NCBI GenBank assembly: GCA_945952025.1
Contig: CAMFGW010000024.1
Span: 1-46,084, forward strand
DNA: 46,084 nt
From: an uncultured Paracoccaceae bacterium
GTDB taxonomy: Bacteria > Pseudomonadota > Alphaproteobacteria > Rhodobacterales > Rhodobacteraceae
Direction of reading: 5' to 3'
In this document: positions 17,372-26,071 of the stretch, in pieces
Layout of the letters: every line of letters starts with the position of its first letter
How positions within the stretch are numbered: position 1 is the stretch's first letter
The notes under the pieces: model-generated
The model's input: the letters and a program-made list of their open reading frames with translations, nothing else
Database searches by the model: none
What the model was told of the DNA's origin: nothing
Translations under genes and position numbers: made by a program

Positions 17372-18369
17372 TGGCCAATCCCGGCGCCTGCATCCTCGGG
17401 GTCGAGGGCCATCGGCTCGGGCCGGACGAGGCCGCCTTCCTGCGCGAGTCCGATCCCTTCGGCCTGATCCTCTTTGCCCGCAATATCGACAGCCCCGACC
17501 AGGTCCGGCGCCTGACCGGCGACCTGCGTGCGGCCCTTGGGCGTGACGCGCCGATCCTGATCGACCAGGAAGGGGGCCGGGTCCAGCGCATGGGGCCGCC
17601 CCACTGGCGGCAATGGGTGCCCCCGCTCGATGAAGGCGCGGGCCTGCCGGACGAAAAGCGCGCCCGCGCCATCTGGCTGCGCTACCGCCTGATTGCGGCC
17701 GAACTGGCCGCCGTCGGCATCGACGCCGATTGCGCGCCTTCGGGCGACATCGCGACCGCGGGCACGCACCCGTTCCTGAAGAACCGCTGCTTCGGCACCG
17801 GCCCCGCCACGGTGATCCCCGCCATGCGCGCCGCCGCCGACGGGCTTCTGGCGGGGGGCGTCCTGCCGGTGATGAAGCACATGCCCGGCCATGGCCGCGC
17901 GCAGGTCGACAGCCACCTGATCCCGCCCATCGTGACCGAGCCGCTCGACCTTCTGGATGCGACCGACTTCGCGACCTTCCGCGCCTTGTCGGACCTGCCC
18001 ATGGGCATGACCGGCCATGTCGTCCTGACCGCGCTCGACCCCGAACACCCCGCCACCCAGTCGCCCGTCGTCATCGCCGCGATCCGCGAGCGGATCGGCT
18101 ACGACGGGCTCTTGATGACCGACGATCTGGGCATGCAGGCGCTGGCCGGCACGCCCTATGACCGCGCAGGACGCGCGATCGCGGCGGGCTGCGACATTGC
18201 GCTTCACTGCAACGGCAACCGTGCCGAACTGGCCCAGTCGGTCGAGGCTGCGGGCCGGCTCACCCCCGCCGGTCAGGCCCGCGCCGACCGGGCGCTCGCG
18301 CGCCGCCGCCCGCCCGAGCCCGTTGACCTTGCCGCCCTGATCGCAGAGTTTGAGGGCCTGACCGCCTGA
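17371..18369 (+). CDS. nagZ: Beta-N-acetylhexosaminidase NagZ
   Basis: A 332-residue glycoside hydrolase family 3 enzyme. KHMPGHGRAQVDSH is the GH3/NagZ catalytic loop motif (KH-PG-G-DSH), and LLMTDDLGMQAL supplies the nucleophile Asp. It removes GlcNAc from anhydro-muropeptides in the cytoplasm during peptidoglycan recycling. The length fits single-domain NagZ. The start shares a base with the stop of the SPOR gene, and scpA follows 11 bases after. Confidence 0.95.
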   Translation: MANPGACILGVEGHRLGPDEAAFLRESDPFGLILFARNIDSPDQVRRLTGDLRAALGRDAPILIDQEGGRVQRMGPPHWRQWVPPLDEGAGLPDEKRARAIWLRYRLIAAELAAVGIDADCAPSGDIATAGTHPFLKNRCFGTGPATVIPAMRAAADGLLAGGVLPVMKHMPGHGRAQVDSHLIPPIVTEPLDLLDATDFATFRALSDLPMGMTGHVVLTALDPEHPATQSPVVIAAIRERIGYDGLLMTDDLGMQALAGTPYDRAGRAIAAGCDIALHCNGNRAELAQSVEAAGRLTPAGQARADRALARRRPPEPVDLAALIAEFEGLTA

Positions 18370-18380
18370 GGGAGGGCCCC

Positions 18381-19208
18381 ATGAGCGACGCCGGCCCTTC
18401 TGTCACTCCCTCAACGTCCCCCGCTACCCCTGACGGTTGGCCAGACGGCCCGCAAAGCGTGGCAGAGCGGCTGGCGGCAGAGGCGCTGATCGTCGATGTA
18501 GACGGGTTCGAGGGGCCACTCGACCTGCTTTTGAACCTGTCGCGCACGCAAAAGGTCGACCTTCGCCGCATCTCGGTCCTCGACCTCGCGCAGCAGTATC
18601 TGGCCTTCGTCGACCGCGCCAAGGCGCTTCGGATCGAACTGGCCGCCGACTATCTGGTCATGGCGGCCTGGCTCGCCTTCCTGAAATCGCGGCTTCTCCT
18701 GCCGCTCGACCCGAGCGAAGAGGGCCCGTCGGGTGAGGAGCTGGCGGCGCACCTGGCCTTCCAGCTCGAACGGCTGGAAGCCATGCGCGAAGCGGCGGCG
18801 CGGCTCATGGCGCGCGACCAGCTGTGCCGCGACATCTTTGCGCGCGGCGTGCCAGAGGATGTGACCCGCATCCGCCGCACCCGCTTCACCGCGACGCTTC
18901 TGGACCTGATGCAGGCCTATGCCCGCATTCGCACCCGCGACGAGTTCCGCCCCTATGCCTTCGACCGCGCCCATATCCTGACCATGGAACAGGCGCTCGA
19001 CCTGATGCGGGGGATGATCGGCTTTGCCGGGGACTGGACCGACATCATGGGCTATCTGCCTGACGGCTGGGGTCGCGACCCGGCCCGGCGCCGCTCTGCG
19101 ACGGCCGCGACCTTCGCCGCTTCGCTCGAACTGGCGAAGCAGGGCCATGTGGAACTGAAGCAGGCCGAAACCTTCGCCCCGATCCTCCTGCGCCGGAAGA
19201 CGCCATGA
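18381..19208 (+). CDS. scpA: Segregation and condensation protein A
   Basis: A 275-residue ScpA (kleisin). The conserved N-terminal part FEGPLDLLLNLSRTQKVDLRRISVLDLAQQYL (residues about 37-70, shown only partly conserved elsewhere) and the mid-region DYLVMAAWLAFLKSRLLLP are diagnostic. ScpA bridges the SMC heads and binds ScpB to form the condensin complex that compacts and segregates the chromosome. The first 35 or so residues are Ser/Thr/Pro-rich and probably disordered. A good GGAGGG site precedes the ATG. The stop overlaps scpB (ATGA). Confidence 0.95.
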   Translation: MSDAGPSVTPSTSPATPDGWPDGPQSVAERLAAEALIVDVDGFEGPLDLLLNLSRTQKVDLRRISVLDLAQQYLAFVDRAKALRIELAADYLVMAAWLAFLKSRLLLPLDPSEEGPSGEELAAHLAFQLERLEAMREAAARLMARDQLCRDIFARGVPEDVTRIRRTRFTATLLDLMQAYARIRTRDEFRPYAFDRAHILTMEQALDLMRGMIGFAGDWTDIMGYLPDGWGRDPARRRSATAATFAASLELAKQGHVELKQAETFAPILLRRKTP

Positions 19209-19870
19209 CCGAAGAGCTTCCCGAAGAGCTTCCCGACGAACTTCCATCCGATACGGCCCCGAGCCTCTTCGCAGCCCCGCCGATGGGCGAGCAGGAGCGC
19301 ATGGTTGAAGCGATCCTCTTCGCCTCGGCCGACCCGGTGACGGTCGCGGACCTCGCCGACCGGATGCCGCATGGCGCGGACCCGGCCGAAGCGCTCTCGC
19401 ACCTGCGCCGCCGCTACGAGGGCAGGGGCGTCCACCTGACCCGGGTCGGCGACGCCTACGCCTTCCGCACCGCGCCGGACCTTGGGTTCCTCATGCAGAA
19501 GGAAGTGGTCGAGACGCGCAAGCTGTCGCGCGCGGCGATCGAGACGCTGGCGATCATCGCCTACCACCAGCCCGCCACACGGGCCGAGATCGAAGAGATC
19601 CGGGGCGTCGCCGTCAGCCGGGGCACCATCGACCAGCTTCTGGAGATGGAATGGATCCGCCTCGGCCGCCGCCGCATGTCGCCGGGCCGGCCCGTCACCT
19701 TCGTCGTGACCCAGACCTTCCTGGACCATTTCGGCCTTGAATCCGCGCGCGACCTGCCGGGCGTCAAGGAACTGCGCGCCGCGGGCCTTCTGGACAACCG
19801 CCCCCCGCCCGGCGCCACCCCCGACGAGGACGAGGAAGCGACCGGGCAAAGCGAGATGTTCGAGGAGTGA
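19205..19870 (+). CDS. scpB: Segregation and condensation protein B
   Basis: A 221-residue ScpB made of two winged-helix domains. ILFASADPVTVADLADRMP starts the first, and the conserved block LSRAAIETLAIIAYHQPATRAEIEEIRGV lies near residues 102-130. It dimerises and binds ScpA in the SMC condensin. The N-terminus has a short Glu/Leu/Pro repeat (EELPEELPDELP). The start overlaps scpA. The last base abuts the stop of a convergent glycosyltransferase gene with zero spacing; in many relatives tatABC would follow here on the same strand. Confidence 0.95.
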   Translation: MTEELPEELPDELPSDTAPSLFAAPPMGEQERMVEAILFASADPVTVADLADRMPHGADPAEALSHLRRRYEGRGVHLTRVGDAYAFRTAPDLGFLMQKEVVETRKLSRAAIETLAIIAYHQPATRAEIEEIRGVAVSRGTIDQLLEMEWIRLGRRRMSPGRPVTFVVTQTFLDHFGLESARDLPGVKELRAAGLLDNRPPPGATPDEDEEATGQSEMFEE

Positions 19871-21949
19871 CTACCTCGCCGTCCAGTCGGGGGTGTATTC
19901 GATGACCTCGCGGTCCGGGAACGCGGCATGCAGCGTCTCTACATCGATCTTGCCCTCCTGATTGAGGAAGATGGGCCCCCTCAGCCAGGGGTCGTCGAGG
20001 AAGATCGCGTTGCCCGGATCGCCGTTCCTGGCGACGACCACGATGGCGCCGCCCGGAGCGTCCGTCCTGAAGCGACCGCCCGCGAGATCTGCGCGGACCG
20101 CGGGATTGAAGCTGCCGTATTCGTGGTACTTCGTCGCGCCGCGCCAGGGCAGAAAGACCGCAAGGCCGAACACGCAGCAGAAGACCAGGATGGCATCGAT
20201 GCGCAGGAAGGCCAGATGGTCCTTGTCCGGGAAGCGTTCACGGATGGCCTGATAGCCGCGCGCCGACAGGTAGAAAAGCGGGAAGGCCGCCAGGAACCAG
20301 TAGCGCGGGCCGATGTAGTAGCTGTCGGCGAACCAGTAAAAGCAGGTGGCGCCAACGACGACCAGGATGACCGCCAGCATGAGCCGGTCTTCCTTCTGGG
20401 GCGTTTGCCACAGGAAGAAGGCCAGGACCAGGGCAAGCGAGCCAATGGGCCAGCCCATCAGGTCGAATTGCAGACTCACCGCCATGTTCAGCGTATTGAT
20501 CAGCGCCTCGAGCGGCGAGTGACCGGGCCAGAGGTCAAGCGCGCCCCAACCGCCCTTCGGTCCGACGTCCGGGCCGAACCCATAGCTGTTGGCGCCCGGA
20601 GCCCATATCCTGTCCAGATAGGCGGTCAGGGGCTGGGTCAGCGCATGCCCCGCGATGATATGGTTGTAGACAAGGACAAGGCCGCCAATCGCCACGCAGC
20701 CAACCGCATAGGGCAGGGACCGCCGCACCCGCTGGGACAAAGCGCCCCCCGAGCCGAAGAGCAGCCATAGGCCGGTCAGGCCGCCGACGATCAGCCCCTC
20801 GAGCGGCCGGGTGCAGAATAGCACGCCCATCGCCCCGCCTGCCATCAGCAGCCGCAGATCGCGCCGGCGCGACTGTTCAGCGGCGCGCAGGATCAACCAC
20901 CAGGCCAGCAGCATCAGGAACAGGGTGAGCGTATGGGCCATGAACGAGCCCGCCATCGCCACAAGCCACGGCGACGTGCCCATCATCAACGCGACGATGT
21001 CGGCCCGGTCGCGCCCCGCGAGCCGTTCGGTCACTGCAAAGGCCAGAAGGACGGACAAGGCGGCAAGGATCGGATTGACGAGCCAGGGAACGCCGAGCTT
21101 CACGCCGAGGGCAAGAACCGCGGGCCAGCCCGGCGAGGTCACGGAGAACCAGCGGCCGTTCTGCACCTCGAGCAGATAGTACTCAAGGCCCGGCTGCAGG
21201 ATGGTGGGCGGCGCCGGAACCGTCAGCGCCCCGCCCGCGAAGGTCCGGGCCTGGAACAGGTAGGCCAGCTCATCCTCGACATGGGGCATCGTCTCGAACG
21301 CGACGAGCGACATGAGCAGGCTCGCGACCAGCGTCAAGGCAGCGGGGACCAGGGGCGACAGCCGGTGCAGCCCGTGGACCGGGCTCTTGACCTGGGTCAT
21401 GGCCGCCATCACCAGAAGGTGCACGGGAACCAGGATGAACGCGACGGCAATATGAACGCCATAGGCGCCGATGGCGTGGCGGGCCAGAAAGCCGGTGATC
21501 GGAACCGAGAAGATCGCGGTCAGAAGCGTGAACATGCCCAGCCGCCCGAGCCCGAGCCGCTCGCGCGCTTCGGCCAGGACCGCGCCCGGCCCGGCTTGGA
21601 TCAAGACCCCCAACGCCGCCAGCGCCTCGACGGCGATGACGCCGTACATGGCCCATTCCTTCCAGTTCTGCGGCTTCAGATGCAGGGCCGGAAACCACAG
21701 GGGGTCGGTCAGGTAAAGCTGCGCCGCACCGCCGGCGGTCAGAAGGAAGGCCAGAATGCCGAAGGCGATGGCTCCTCGCCGGAAGCATTCGCCAAGAACA
21801 ATTGCCGCGACGGCGCCGACCGAGAAGAACCAGCGGTCGATGAGCGCTGTCCCCCTCCCGAAGGTCGCGTCGGACGCGGCGACAGCGAGCGCCAGGACCA
21901 CCACACCGACCAGAATGGCGGCCGAGCCGATATTACGCACTTTCGTCAT
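19871..21949 (-). CDS. Multi-spanning GT-C (GT39/ArnT-like) glycosyltransferase
   Basis: About 692 residues with a dozen or so hydrophobic segments. The conserved first periplasmic loop motif of GT-C enzymes is probably MPHVEDELAYLFQAR (acidic pair near residue 230). Such proteins transfer a sugar from a polyprenyl-phosphate carrier to an envelope acceptor on the periplasmic side. The ATG at 21949 is preferred over an in-frame TTG at 21955 because the GAGGGG site is then 9 bases away. The ribosome-binding site overlaps the stop of the upstream GT2 gene, so the two are coupled. The sugar and acceptor are unknown. Confidence 0.75.
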   Translation of the reverse strand: MTKVRNIGSAAILVGVVVLALAVAASDATFGRGTALIDRWFFSVGAVAAIVLGECFRRGAIAFGILAFLLTAGGAAQLYLTDPLWFPALHLKPQNWKEWAMYGVIAVEALAALGVLIQAGPGAVLAEARERLGLGRLGMFTLLTAIFSVPITGFLARHAIGAYGVHIAVAFILVPVHLLVMAAMTQVKSPVHGLHRLSPLVPAALTLVASLLMSLVAFETMPHVEDELAYLFQARTFAGGALTVPAPPTILQPGLEYYLLEVQNGRWFSVTSPGWPAVLALGVKLGVPWLVNPILAALSVLLAFAVTERLAGRDRADIVALMMGTSPWLVAMAGSFMAHTLTLFLMLLAWWLILRAAEQSRRRDLRLLMAGGAMGVLFCTRPLEGLIVGGLTGLWLLFGSGGALSQRVRRSLPYAVGCVAIGGLVLVYNHIIAGHALTQPLTAYLDRIWAPGANSYGFGPDVGPKGGWGALDLWPGHSPLEALINTLNMAVSLQFDLMGWPIGSLALVLAFFLWQTPQKEDRLMLAVILVVVGATCFYWFADSYYIGPRYWFLAAFPLFYLSARGYQAIRERFPDKDHLAFLRIDAILVFCCVFGLAVFLPWRGATKYHEYGSFNPAVRADLAGGRFRTDAPGGAIVVVARNGDPGNAIFLDDPWLRGPIFLNQEGKIDVETLHAAFPDREVIEYTPDWTAR

Positions 21950-21962
21950 CGACAACGTCCCC

Positions 21963-22961
21963 TCAAACCGATTTCAACGCCCGGCCCTTCGGCACAGGCT
22001 CGGGCGTGGCCGCCGGGGCCTCGGCCTCAATGTTTACCCGCTCGCGCTCGACCACCATCGGACCGCCGCGCACCTGCGCATGGATCGCCGTGACATATTC
22101 CCCCAGCATCCCGATGAAGAGAAGCTGCACCCCGGACAGGAAGAAAAGCGCCACGATGATCGTCGTCGTCCCGCGCGGCGCGACCGACAGGCCCAGGGCC
22201 CAGGCCACGACCGACAGGAAGGCGAAAAGGATCGACAGGACGGCGATCCCGGTGCCCGCAAAGGTGCAGGCGCGCATCGGCGCCTTGGTGAAGGAAAAGA
22301 TCGCGTTCAGCGCCTGGTCGATCAGCATCATCAGGTTGTGCTTGCTGACGCCGCGCTTCCGCGCCCGCCAGGTGTAGGGCACGATGATGCGCTTGAAGCC
22401 GACGCTGGCGATGATGCCGCGGATATAGGGATAATGGTCGTCGTGGCGCAGGACCGCGTCCATGACCTTGCGGTCGACCAGCTGGAACTCACCCACGTCG
22501 GGCGACAGTTCGAAGTCCGACAGGGCGTTCACCAGCCGGTAGAAGATCTTGCGCGTCGAGCGCAGCACAAAGGTTTCCTCGCGCGTCGAGCGGGCGCCCG
22601 CCACGATCTCGTAGCCCTGTTCCCAAAGCCGCACGAAGTCCGGGATCAGCTCTGGCGGGTCCTGCAGGTCCACCGGCAGCATGACCAGGACCGCATCCCC
22701 CGTCGCATAGCGCAACCCGTTGAAGGTCGAGCGGAAAACCCCGAAGTTCCGCGCATTGACCACGATCTTCACCCGCGGGTCGCGCGTGGCGATGCCCTTC
22801 AGGATCTCGACCGTGCGGTCGGACGAGCCATTGTCGATGAAAAGATGCTCATAGCCATAGCCCGGCAGGTCGTGCTCGAAGATCGCGCGCACCGTCTCGT
22901 AGCAGGTCTCGGCGTTGTCCTCCTCGTTATAGCAGGGAGAGACGACGGAAATGGTCTTCAT
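21963..22961 (-). CDS. GtrB/ArnC-like polyprenyl-phosphate glycosyltransferase (GT2)
   Basis: A 332-residue protein. The GT2 catalytic domain occupies about residues 1-230: VVSPCYNEEDN, FIDNGSSDRT, and an acidic LPVDLQDPPE in the DxD position. Two membrane helices follow near 235-260 and 270-295, as in GtrB and ArnC. It would load a sugar from a nucleotide donor onto undecaprenyl phosphate at the inner face of the membrane. The next gene, coupled 14 bases downstream, is a GT-C enzyme that could use the product. No GtrA-type flippase gene is present. Alternative: a dolichyl-phosphate-mannose-synthase-like enzyme in lipid or protein glycosylation. Confidence 0.85.
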   Translation of the reverse strand: MKTISVVSPCYNEEDNAETCYETVRAIFEHDLPGYGYEHLFIDNGSSDRTVEILKGIATRDPRVKIVVNARNFGVFRSTFNGLRYATGDAVLVMLPVDLQDPPELIPDFVRLWEQGYEIVAGARSTREETFVLRSTRKIFYRLVNALSDFELSPDVGEFQLVDRKVMDAVLRHDDHYPYIRGIIASVGFKRIIVPYTWRARKRGVSKHNLMMLIDQALNAIFSFTKAPMRACTFAGTGIAVLSILFAFLSVVAWALGLSVAPRGTTTIIVALFFLSGVQLLFIGMLGEYVTAIHAQVRGGPMVVERERVNIEAEAPAATPEPVPKGRALKSV

Positions 22962-23266
22962 CAGGGCCTTTCTCGGGCCGGAACGCGTCGGGGAAAATGG
23001 CCCGCGCAGCCCGCGAGTCGGTCGGGGAACAATCCGCTACAGGTTACACGAGAGCCGCCCGCCACTGGACCAGATTCGGTCCATTTCCTCAGGATTGGTG
23101 CGGAAAAAAACCGTTGGATCGGCCTTTTCCGGCGATTGTCTTGTGGCTGGCGACATCACTCGGGCGTCGGCGTTCGCAAAACGTCAGGGTTTATTCGCAT
23201 TTGGGCAAACGCCCGCCGCCCGTTCGCGTATGATCGCGGGACAATCGCCAAGCCCAGGGGTCCACC
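22962..23266. promoter_or_regulatory. 305-base divergent promoter region with a perfect TGGACC-N6-GGTCCA palindrome
   Basis: This lies between the glycosyltransferase pair (-) and the carnitine cluster (+), and no gene is visible. The inverted repeat TGGACC (23076-23081) and GGTCCA (23088-23093), separated by 6 bases, is the clearest operator-like site. TATGAT at 23229-23234, 38 bases before the BKACE ATG, could be a -10 element, but no good -35 is found at 16-18 bases. No regulator gene lies next to it. Confidence 0.45.
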
Positions 23267-24178
23267 ATGCCGCTCGCCATGTCCAAAGAGGTCTTCATCA
23301 CCTGCGCCGTCACCGGATCGGGTGGCACCCAGGATCGCAGCCCGCATGTGCCGCGCTCGCCCGAACAGATCGCCAATTCGGCGATCGACGCGGCCAAGGC
23401 CGGCGCCGCCATCGTCCATTGCCACGTCCGCGACCCCGAAACCGGCAAGCCCTCGCGCGATGTGAAGCTTTACCGCGAAGTGACCGAGCGCATCCGCGAC
23501 GCCTCGGTCGACGTGGTCCTGAACCTGACCGCCGGCATGGGCGGCGACATCGTCTTCGGCGACGTGGAAAAGCCGCTGCCGGTCAACCCGCAGGGCACCG
23601 ACATGGTGGGTGCGACCGAGCGCATGGCCCATGTCGCGAACTGCCTGCCCGAGATCTGCACGCTCGACTGCGGCACGATGAACTTCAACGAAGCCGACTA
23701 CGTGATGACCAACACGCCCGGCATGCTGCGCGCGATGGGCGGCATGATGACAGCACTTGGCGTCAAGCCCGAGATCGAGGCCTTCGACACCGGCCACCTT
23801 TGGTTCGCCAAGGAACTGGTGAAAGAGGGCGTCCTGGCGTCCCCCGCGCTGGTGCAGCTGTGTATGGGCGTTCCGTGGGGGGCGCCCAATGACCTCAACA
23901 CCTTCATGGCCATGGTCAACAACGTGCCCGCCGACTGGAACTGGTCGGCCTTCTCGCTCGGCCGCGACCAGATGGCTTACGTGGCAGCGGCTGTCCTTGC
24001 CGGCGGCAACGTCCGCGTGGGGCTTGAGGACAACCTCTGGCTTGGCAAGGGCCAGCTTGCGACCAACGCCCAACTGGTCGAGCGCGCGGTGACCATCATC
24101 GAGAACCTGGGCGCGCGGGTCATCACCCCGGCCGAGGTGCGGACGCGGCTTGGGCTGACCAAGCGGGCGCCGCGCTGA
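23267..24178 (+). CDS. BKACE-family beta-keto acid cleavage enzyme, probably dehydrocarnitine-cleaving
   Basis: A 303-residue DUF849/BKACE protein. The N-terminal VFITCAVTGSGG, the metal-binding VHCHVRDPETG and the NLTAGMGGD region are typical. BKACE enzymes condense a beta-keto acid with acetyl-CoA and release acetoacetate plus a new CoA ester. Members next to carnitine dehydrogenase cleave 3-dehydrocarnitine to betainyl-CoA (Pseudomonas CdhC). Here a carnitine dehydrogenase-thioesterase fusion follows two genes downstream, which supports that assignment. The start at 23267 follows AGGGG; an internal ATG at 23279 is possible. First gene of the carnitine cluster. Confidence 0.85.
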   Translation: MPLAMSKEVFITCAVTGSGGTQDRSPHVPRSPEQIANSAIDAAKAGAAIVHCHVRDPETGKPSRDVKLYREVTERIRDASVDVVLNLTAGMGGDIVFGDVEKPLPVNPQGTDMVGATERMAHVANCLPEICTLDCGTMNFNEADYVMTNTPGMLRAMGGMMTALGVKPEIEAFDTGHLWFAKELVKEGVLASPALVQLCMGVPWGAPNDLNTFMAMVNNVPADWNWSAFSLGRDQMAYVAAAVLAGGNVRVGLEDNLWLGKGQLATNAQLVERAVTIIENLGARVITPAEVRTRLGLTKRAPR

Positions 24179-24190
24179 TCCGAGGAAGGC

Positions 24191-24571
24191 ATGGCGGCCA
24201 GGCATTCGACAATTGCTTTCAGGATCGCAGCGCCAGTAGCTGCGGCTCTGGCCATGGCGGCAATTGTCGAGGGCTGTCGCCCATACCCCGACTACGACAC
24301 GCCACCCCTCACAAATGAGGAGAAGGCGTTGGCTGCGAAGTGTGAGGTCGGCGGCGGTCATTTCGAACGCTTCGGCTTTTCGCGCGCCGCCATATGCAAG
24401 ATGCCAGTATTGCCTGCGGCGGATGCTGGAAAATCCTGCAGTGACGGAAGCCAATGCGAGACAGGAACCTGCCTTGCGAAAACAAGAAGCTGCGCACCGT
24501 TGCTGAACAGTATGTACTGCGAGCCGGTGCTTGAGAATGGCAAATCAATCACGGTCATGTGCCCGGACTAG
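24191..24571 (+). CDS. Small cysteine-rich secreted protein of unknown function
   Basis: A 126-residue protein with an N-terminal signal sequence ending near GC (Cys29). The -2 residue is Glu, so the lipobox is poor and ordinary secretion is possible. Eight further cysteines follow, including a tight cluster GKSCSDGSQCETGTCLA, which suggests up to four disulfides in the periplasm or outside the cell. A good site, GAGGAAGG, precedes the ATG 12 bases after the BKACE stop. Base composition is visibly less GC-rich and codon use less biased than in its neighbours, which points to acquisition by transfer. I do not recognise the family, and no link to carnitine metabolism is evident. Confidence 0.65.
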   Translation: MAARHSTIAFRIAAPVAAALAMAAIVEGCRPYPDYDTPPLTNEEKALAAKCEVGGGHFERFGFSRAAICKMPVLPAADAGKSCSDGSQCETGTCLAKTRSCAPLLNSMYCEPVLENGKSITVMCPD

Positions 24572-24610
24572 CACGCTGTGCACATCCGAAAGACATAGGA
24601 AGGAAATCTG

Positions 24611-26062
24611 ATGACGCGTAAGGCAGCAATCATCGGCGGGGGTGTGATCGGCGGCGGATGGGCCGCGCGGTTCCTCCTGAACGGATGGAACGTGTCGGTC
24701 TTCGATCCCGACCCCGAGGCCGAACGCAAGATCGGCGAGGTCATGGCAAACGCCCGGCGCGCGCTGCCTGCCCTGTCGGACGTGCCGATGCCGCCCGAAG
24801 GCAAGATGACCTTCCACGACAGCATCACGGACGCCGTGCAGGGCGCCGAATACATTCAGGAATCCGTGTCTGAACGCCTTGACCTGAAGCACCGGGTCTT
24901 CTCGCAGATCCAGCAGGTGGCGCACGGGGTGCCGATCGGCTCTTCGACCTCGGGCTTCAAGCCGTCGGAGCTGCAGGAAGGCGCGGCCGACCCCTCGGTC
25001 ATCTTCGTTGCCCACCCGTTCAACCCGGTCTACCTGCTTCCCCTGGCCGAGGTTGTGCCGAGCGCGAAATCCAGCCCGCAAGTCATTGAACACGCAAAGC
25101 AAATCCTGCGCGAAATCGGGATGTTCCCGCTCCATGTCCGCAAGGAGATCGACGCCCACATCGCCGACCGCTTCCTCGAAGCCGTCTGGCGCGAGGCGCT
25201 CTGGCTCGTGAAGGACGGCGTGGCCACAACCGAGGAAATCGACGAGGCGATCCGCATGGGCTTCGGCCTTCGCTGGGGCCAGATGGGCCTGTTCGAGACC
25301 TACCGCGTCGCCGGCGGCGAGGCGGGCATGAAGCACTTCATGGCCCAGTTCGGTCCGGCGCTGAAATGGCCCTGGACCAAGCTGATGGACGTGCCCGAGT
25401 TCAACGACGAGCTTGTGGACCTGATCGCCGGCCAGTCCGACGCCCAGTCCGGCCACCATACGATCCGCGAGCTGGAACGCATCCGCGACGGCAACCTGGT
25501 CGGCTTCCTGCGCGTCCTGAAGGACCGCGACTGGGGCGCGGGCAGGGTGCTGAAGGACCACGACAAGCTTCTTGCCGCAAAACTCCCGTCGCCGCCCAAG
25601 GCAAAGCCGATGGTCATGGCGCAGATGCAGGTGCTGCCAAGCTGGATCGACTATAACGGCCATATGACCGAGAGCCGGTATCTCTTCGCCGGATCAGAGA
25701 CTTGCGACAACTTCCTCAGGTTGATCGGCGCCGGGATGGACTATGTGGCGGCTGGCCATTCCTACTATACCGCCGAAAGCCACATCCGGCATCTGGGCGA
25801 GGCCAAGCTGGGCGACCGCCTGACCGGCTCGATCCAGGTGCTGGCCATCGACGACAAGCGCCTTCACACCTTCATGTGGATCAAGAAAGGCGAGGAGGTC
25901 ATTGCCACGATTGAACAAATGCTGCTTCACGTCGATATGAAGGCCGGCAAGTCGGCCCCGGCCGCGCCCGAGGTTCTGGCCAAGCTCCGCCCGCTTGCCG
26001 AAGCGCACGCCAAGCTGCCGCGCCCCGAAGGCGCGGGCCGCTTCACCGGCCAACGGAAATAG
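24611..26062 (+). CDS. lcdH: L-carnitine 3-dehydrogenase fused to a thioesterase domain
   Basis: A 483-residue fusion. Residues about 1-320 form a 3-hydroxyacyl-CoA-dehydrogenase-type fold: NAD motif IGGGVIGGGWAARF, SSTSGFKPSELQ and VAHPFNPVYLLPLAEVV. Residues about 335-470 form a hotdog thioesterase with LPSWIDYNGHMTESRYL near the start. This architecture is that of bacterial carnitine dehydrogenases (EC 1.1.1.108), where the second domain is thought to hydrolyse betainyl-CoA (CdhB). It converts L-carnitine and NAD+ to 3-dehydrocarnitine; with the upstream BKACE and its own thioesterase the end product is glycine betaine. AGGAAGGAAATC precedes the ATG. Confidence 0.92.
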   Translation: MTRKAAIIGGGVIGGGWAARFLLNGWNVSVFDPDPEAERKIGEVMANARRALPALSDVPMPPEGKMTFHDSITDAVQGAEYIQESVSERLDLKHRVFSQIQQVAHGVPIGSSTSGFKPSELQEGAADPSVIFVAHPFNPVYLLPLAEVVPSAKSSPQVIEHAKQILREIGMFPLHVRKEIDAHIADRFLEAVWREALWLVKDGVATTEEIDEAIRMGFGLRWGQMGLFETYRVAGGEAGMKHFMAQFGPALKWPWTKLMDVPEFNDELVDLIAGQSDAQSGHHTIRELERIRDGNLVGFLRVLKDRDWGAGRVLKDHDKLLAAKLPSPPKAKPMVMAQMQVLPSWIDYNGHMTESRYLFAGSETCDNFLRLIGAGMDYVAAGHSYYTAESHIRHLGEAKLGDRLTGSIQVLAIDDKRLHTFMWIKKGEEVIATIEQMLLHVDMKAGKSAPAAPEVLAKLRPLAEAHAKLPRPEGAGRFTGQRK

Positions 26063-26071
26063 GGGGACGCC

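Noticed and set aside
23221-23266. Full sigma-70 promoter for the carnitine cluster
   Set aside because: TATGAT is present, but the only TTG-type hexamer (TTGGGC, 23201-23206) is 22 bases away, outside the normal range.
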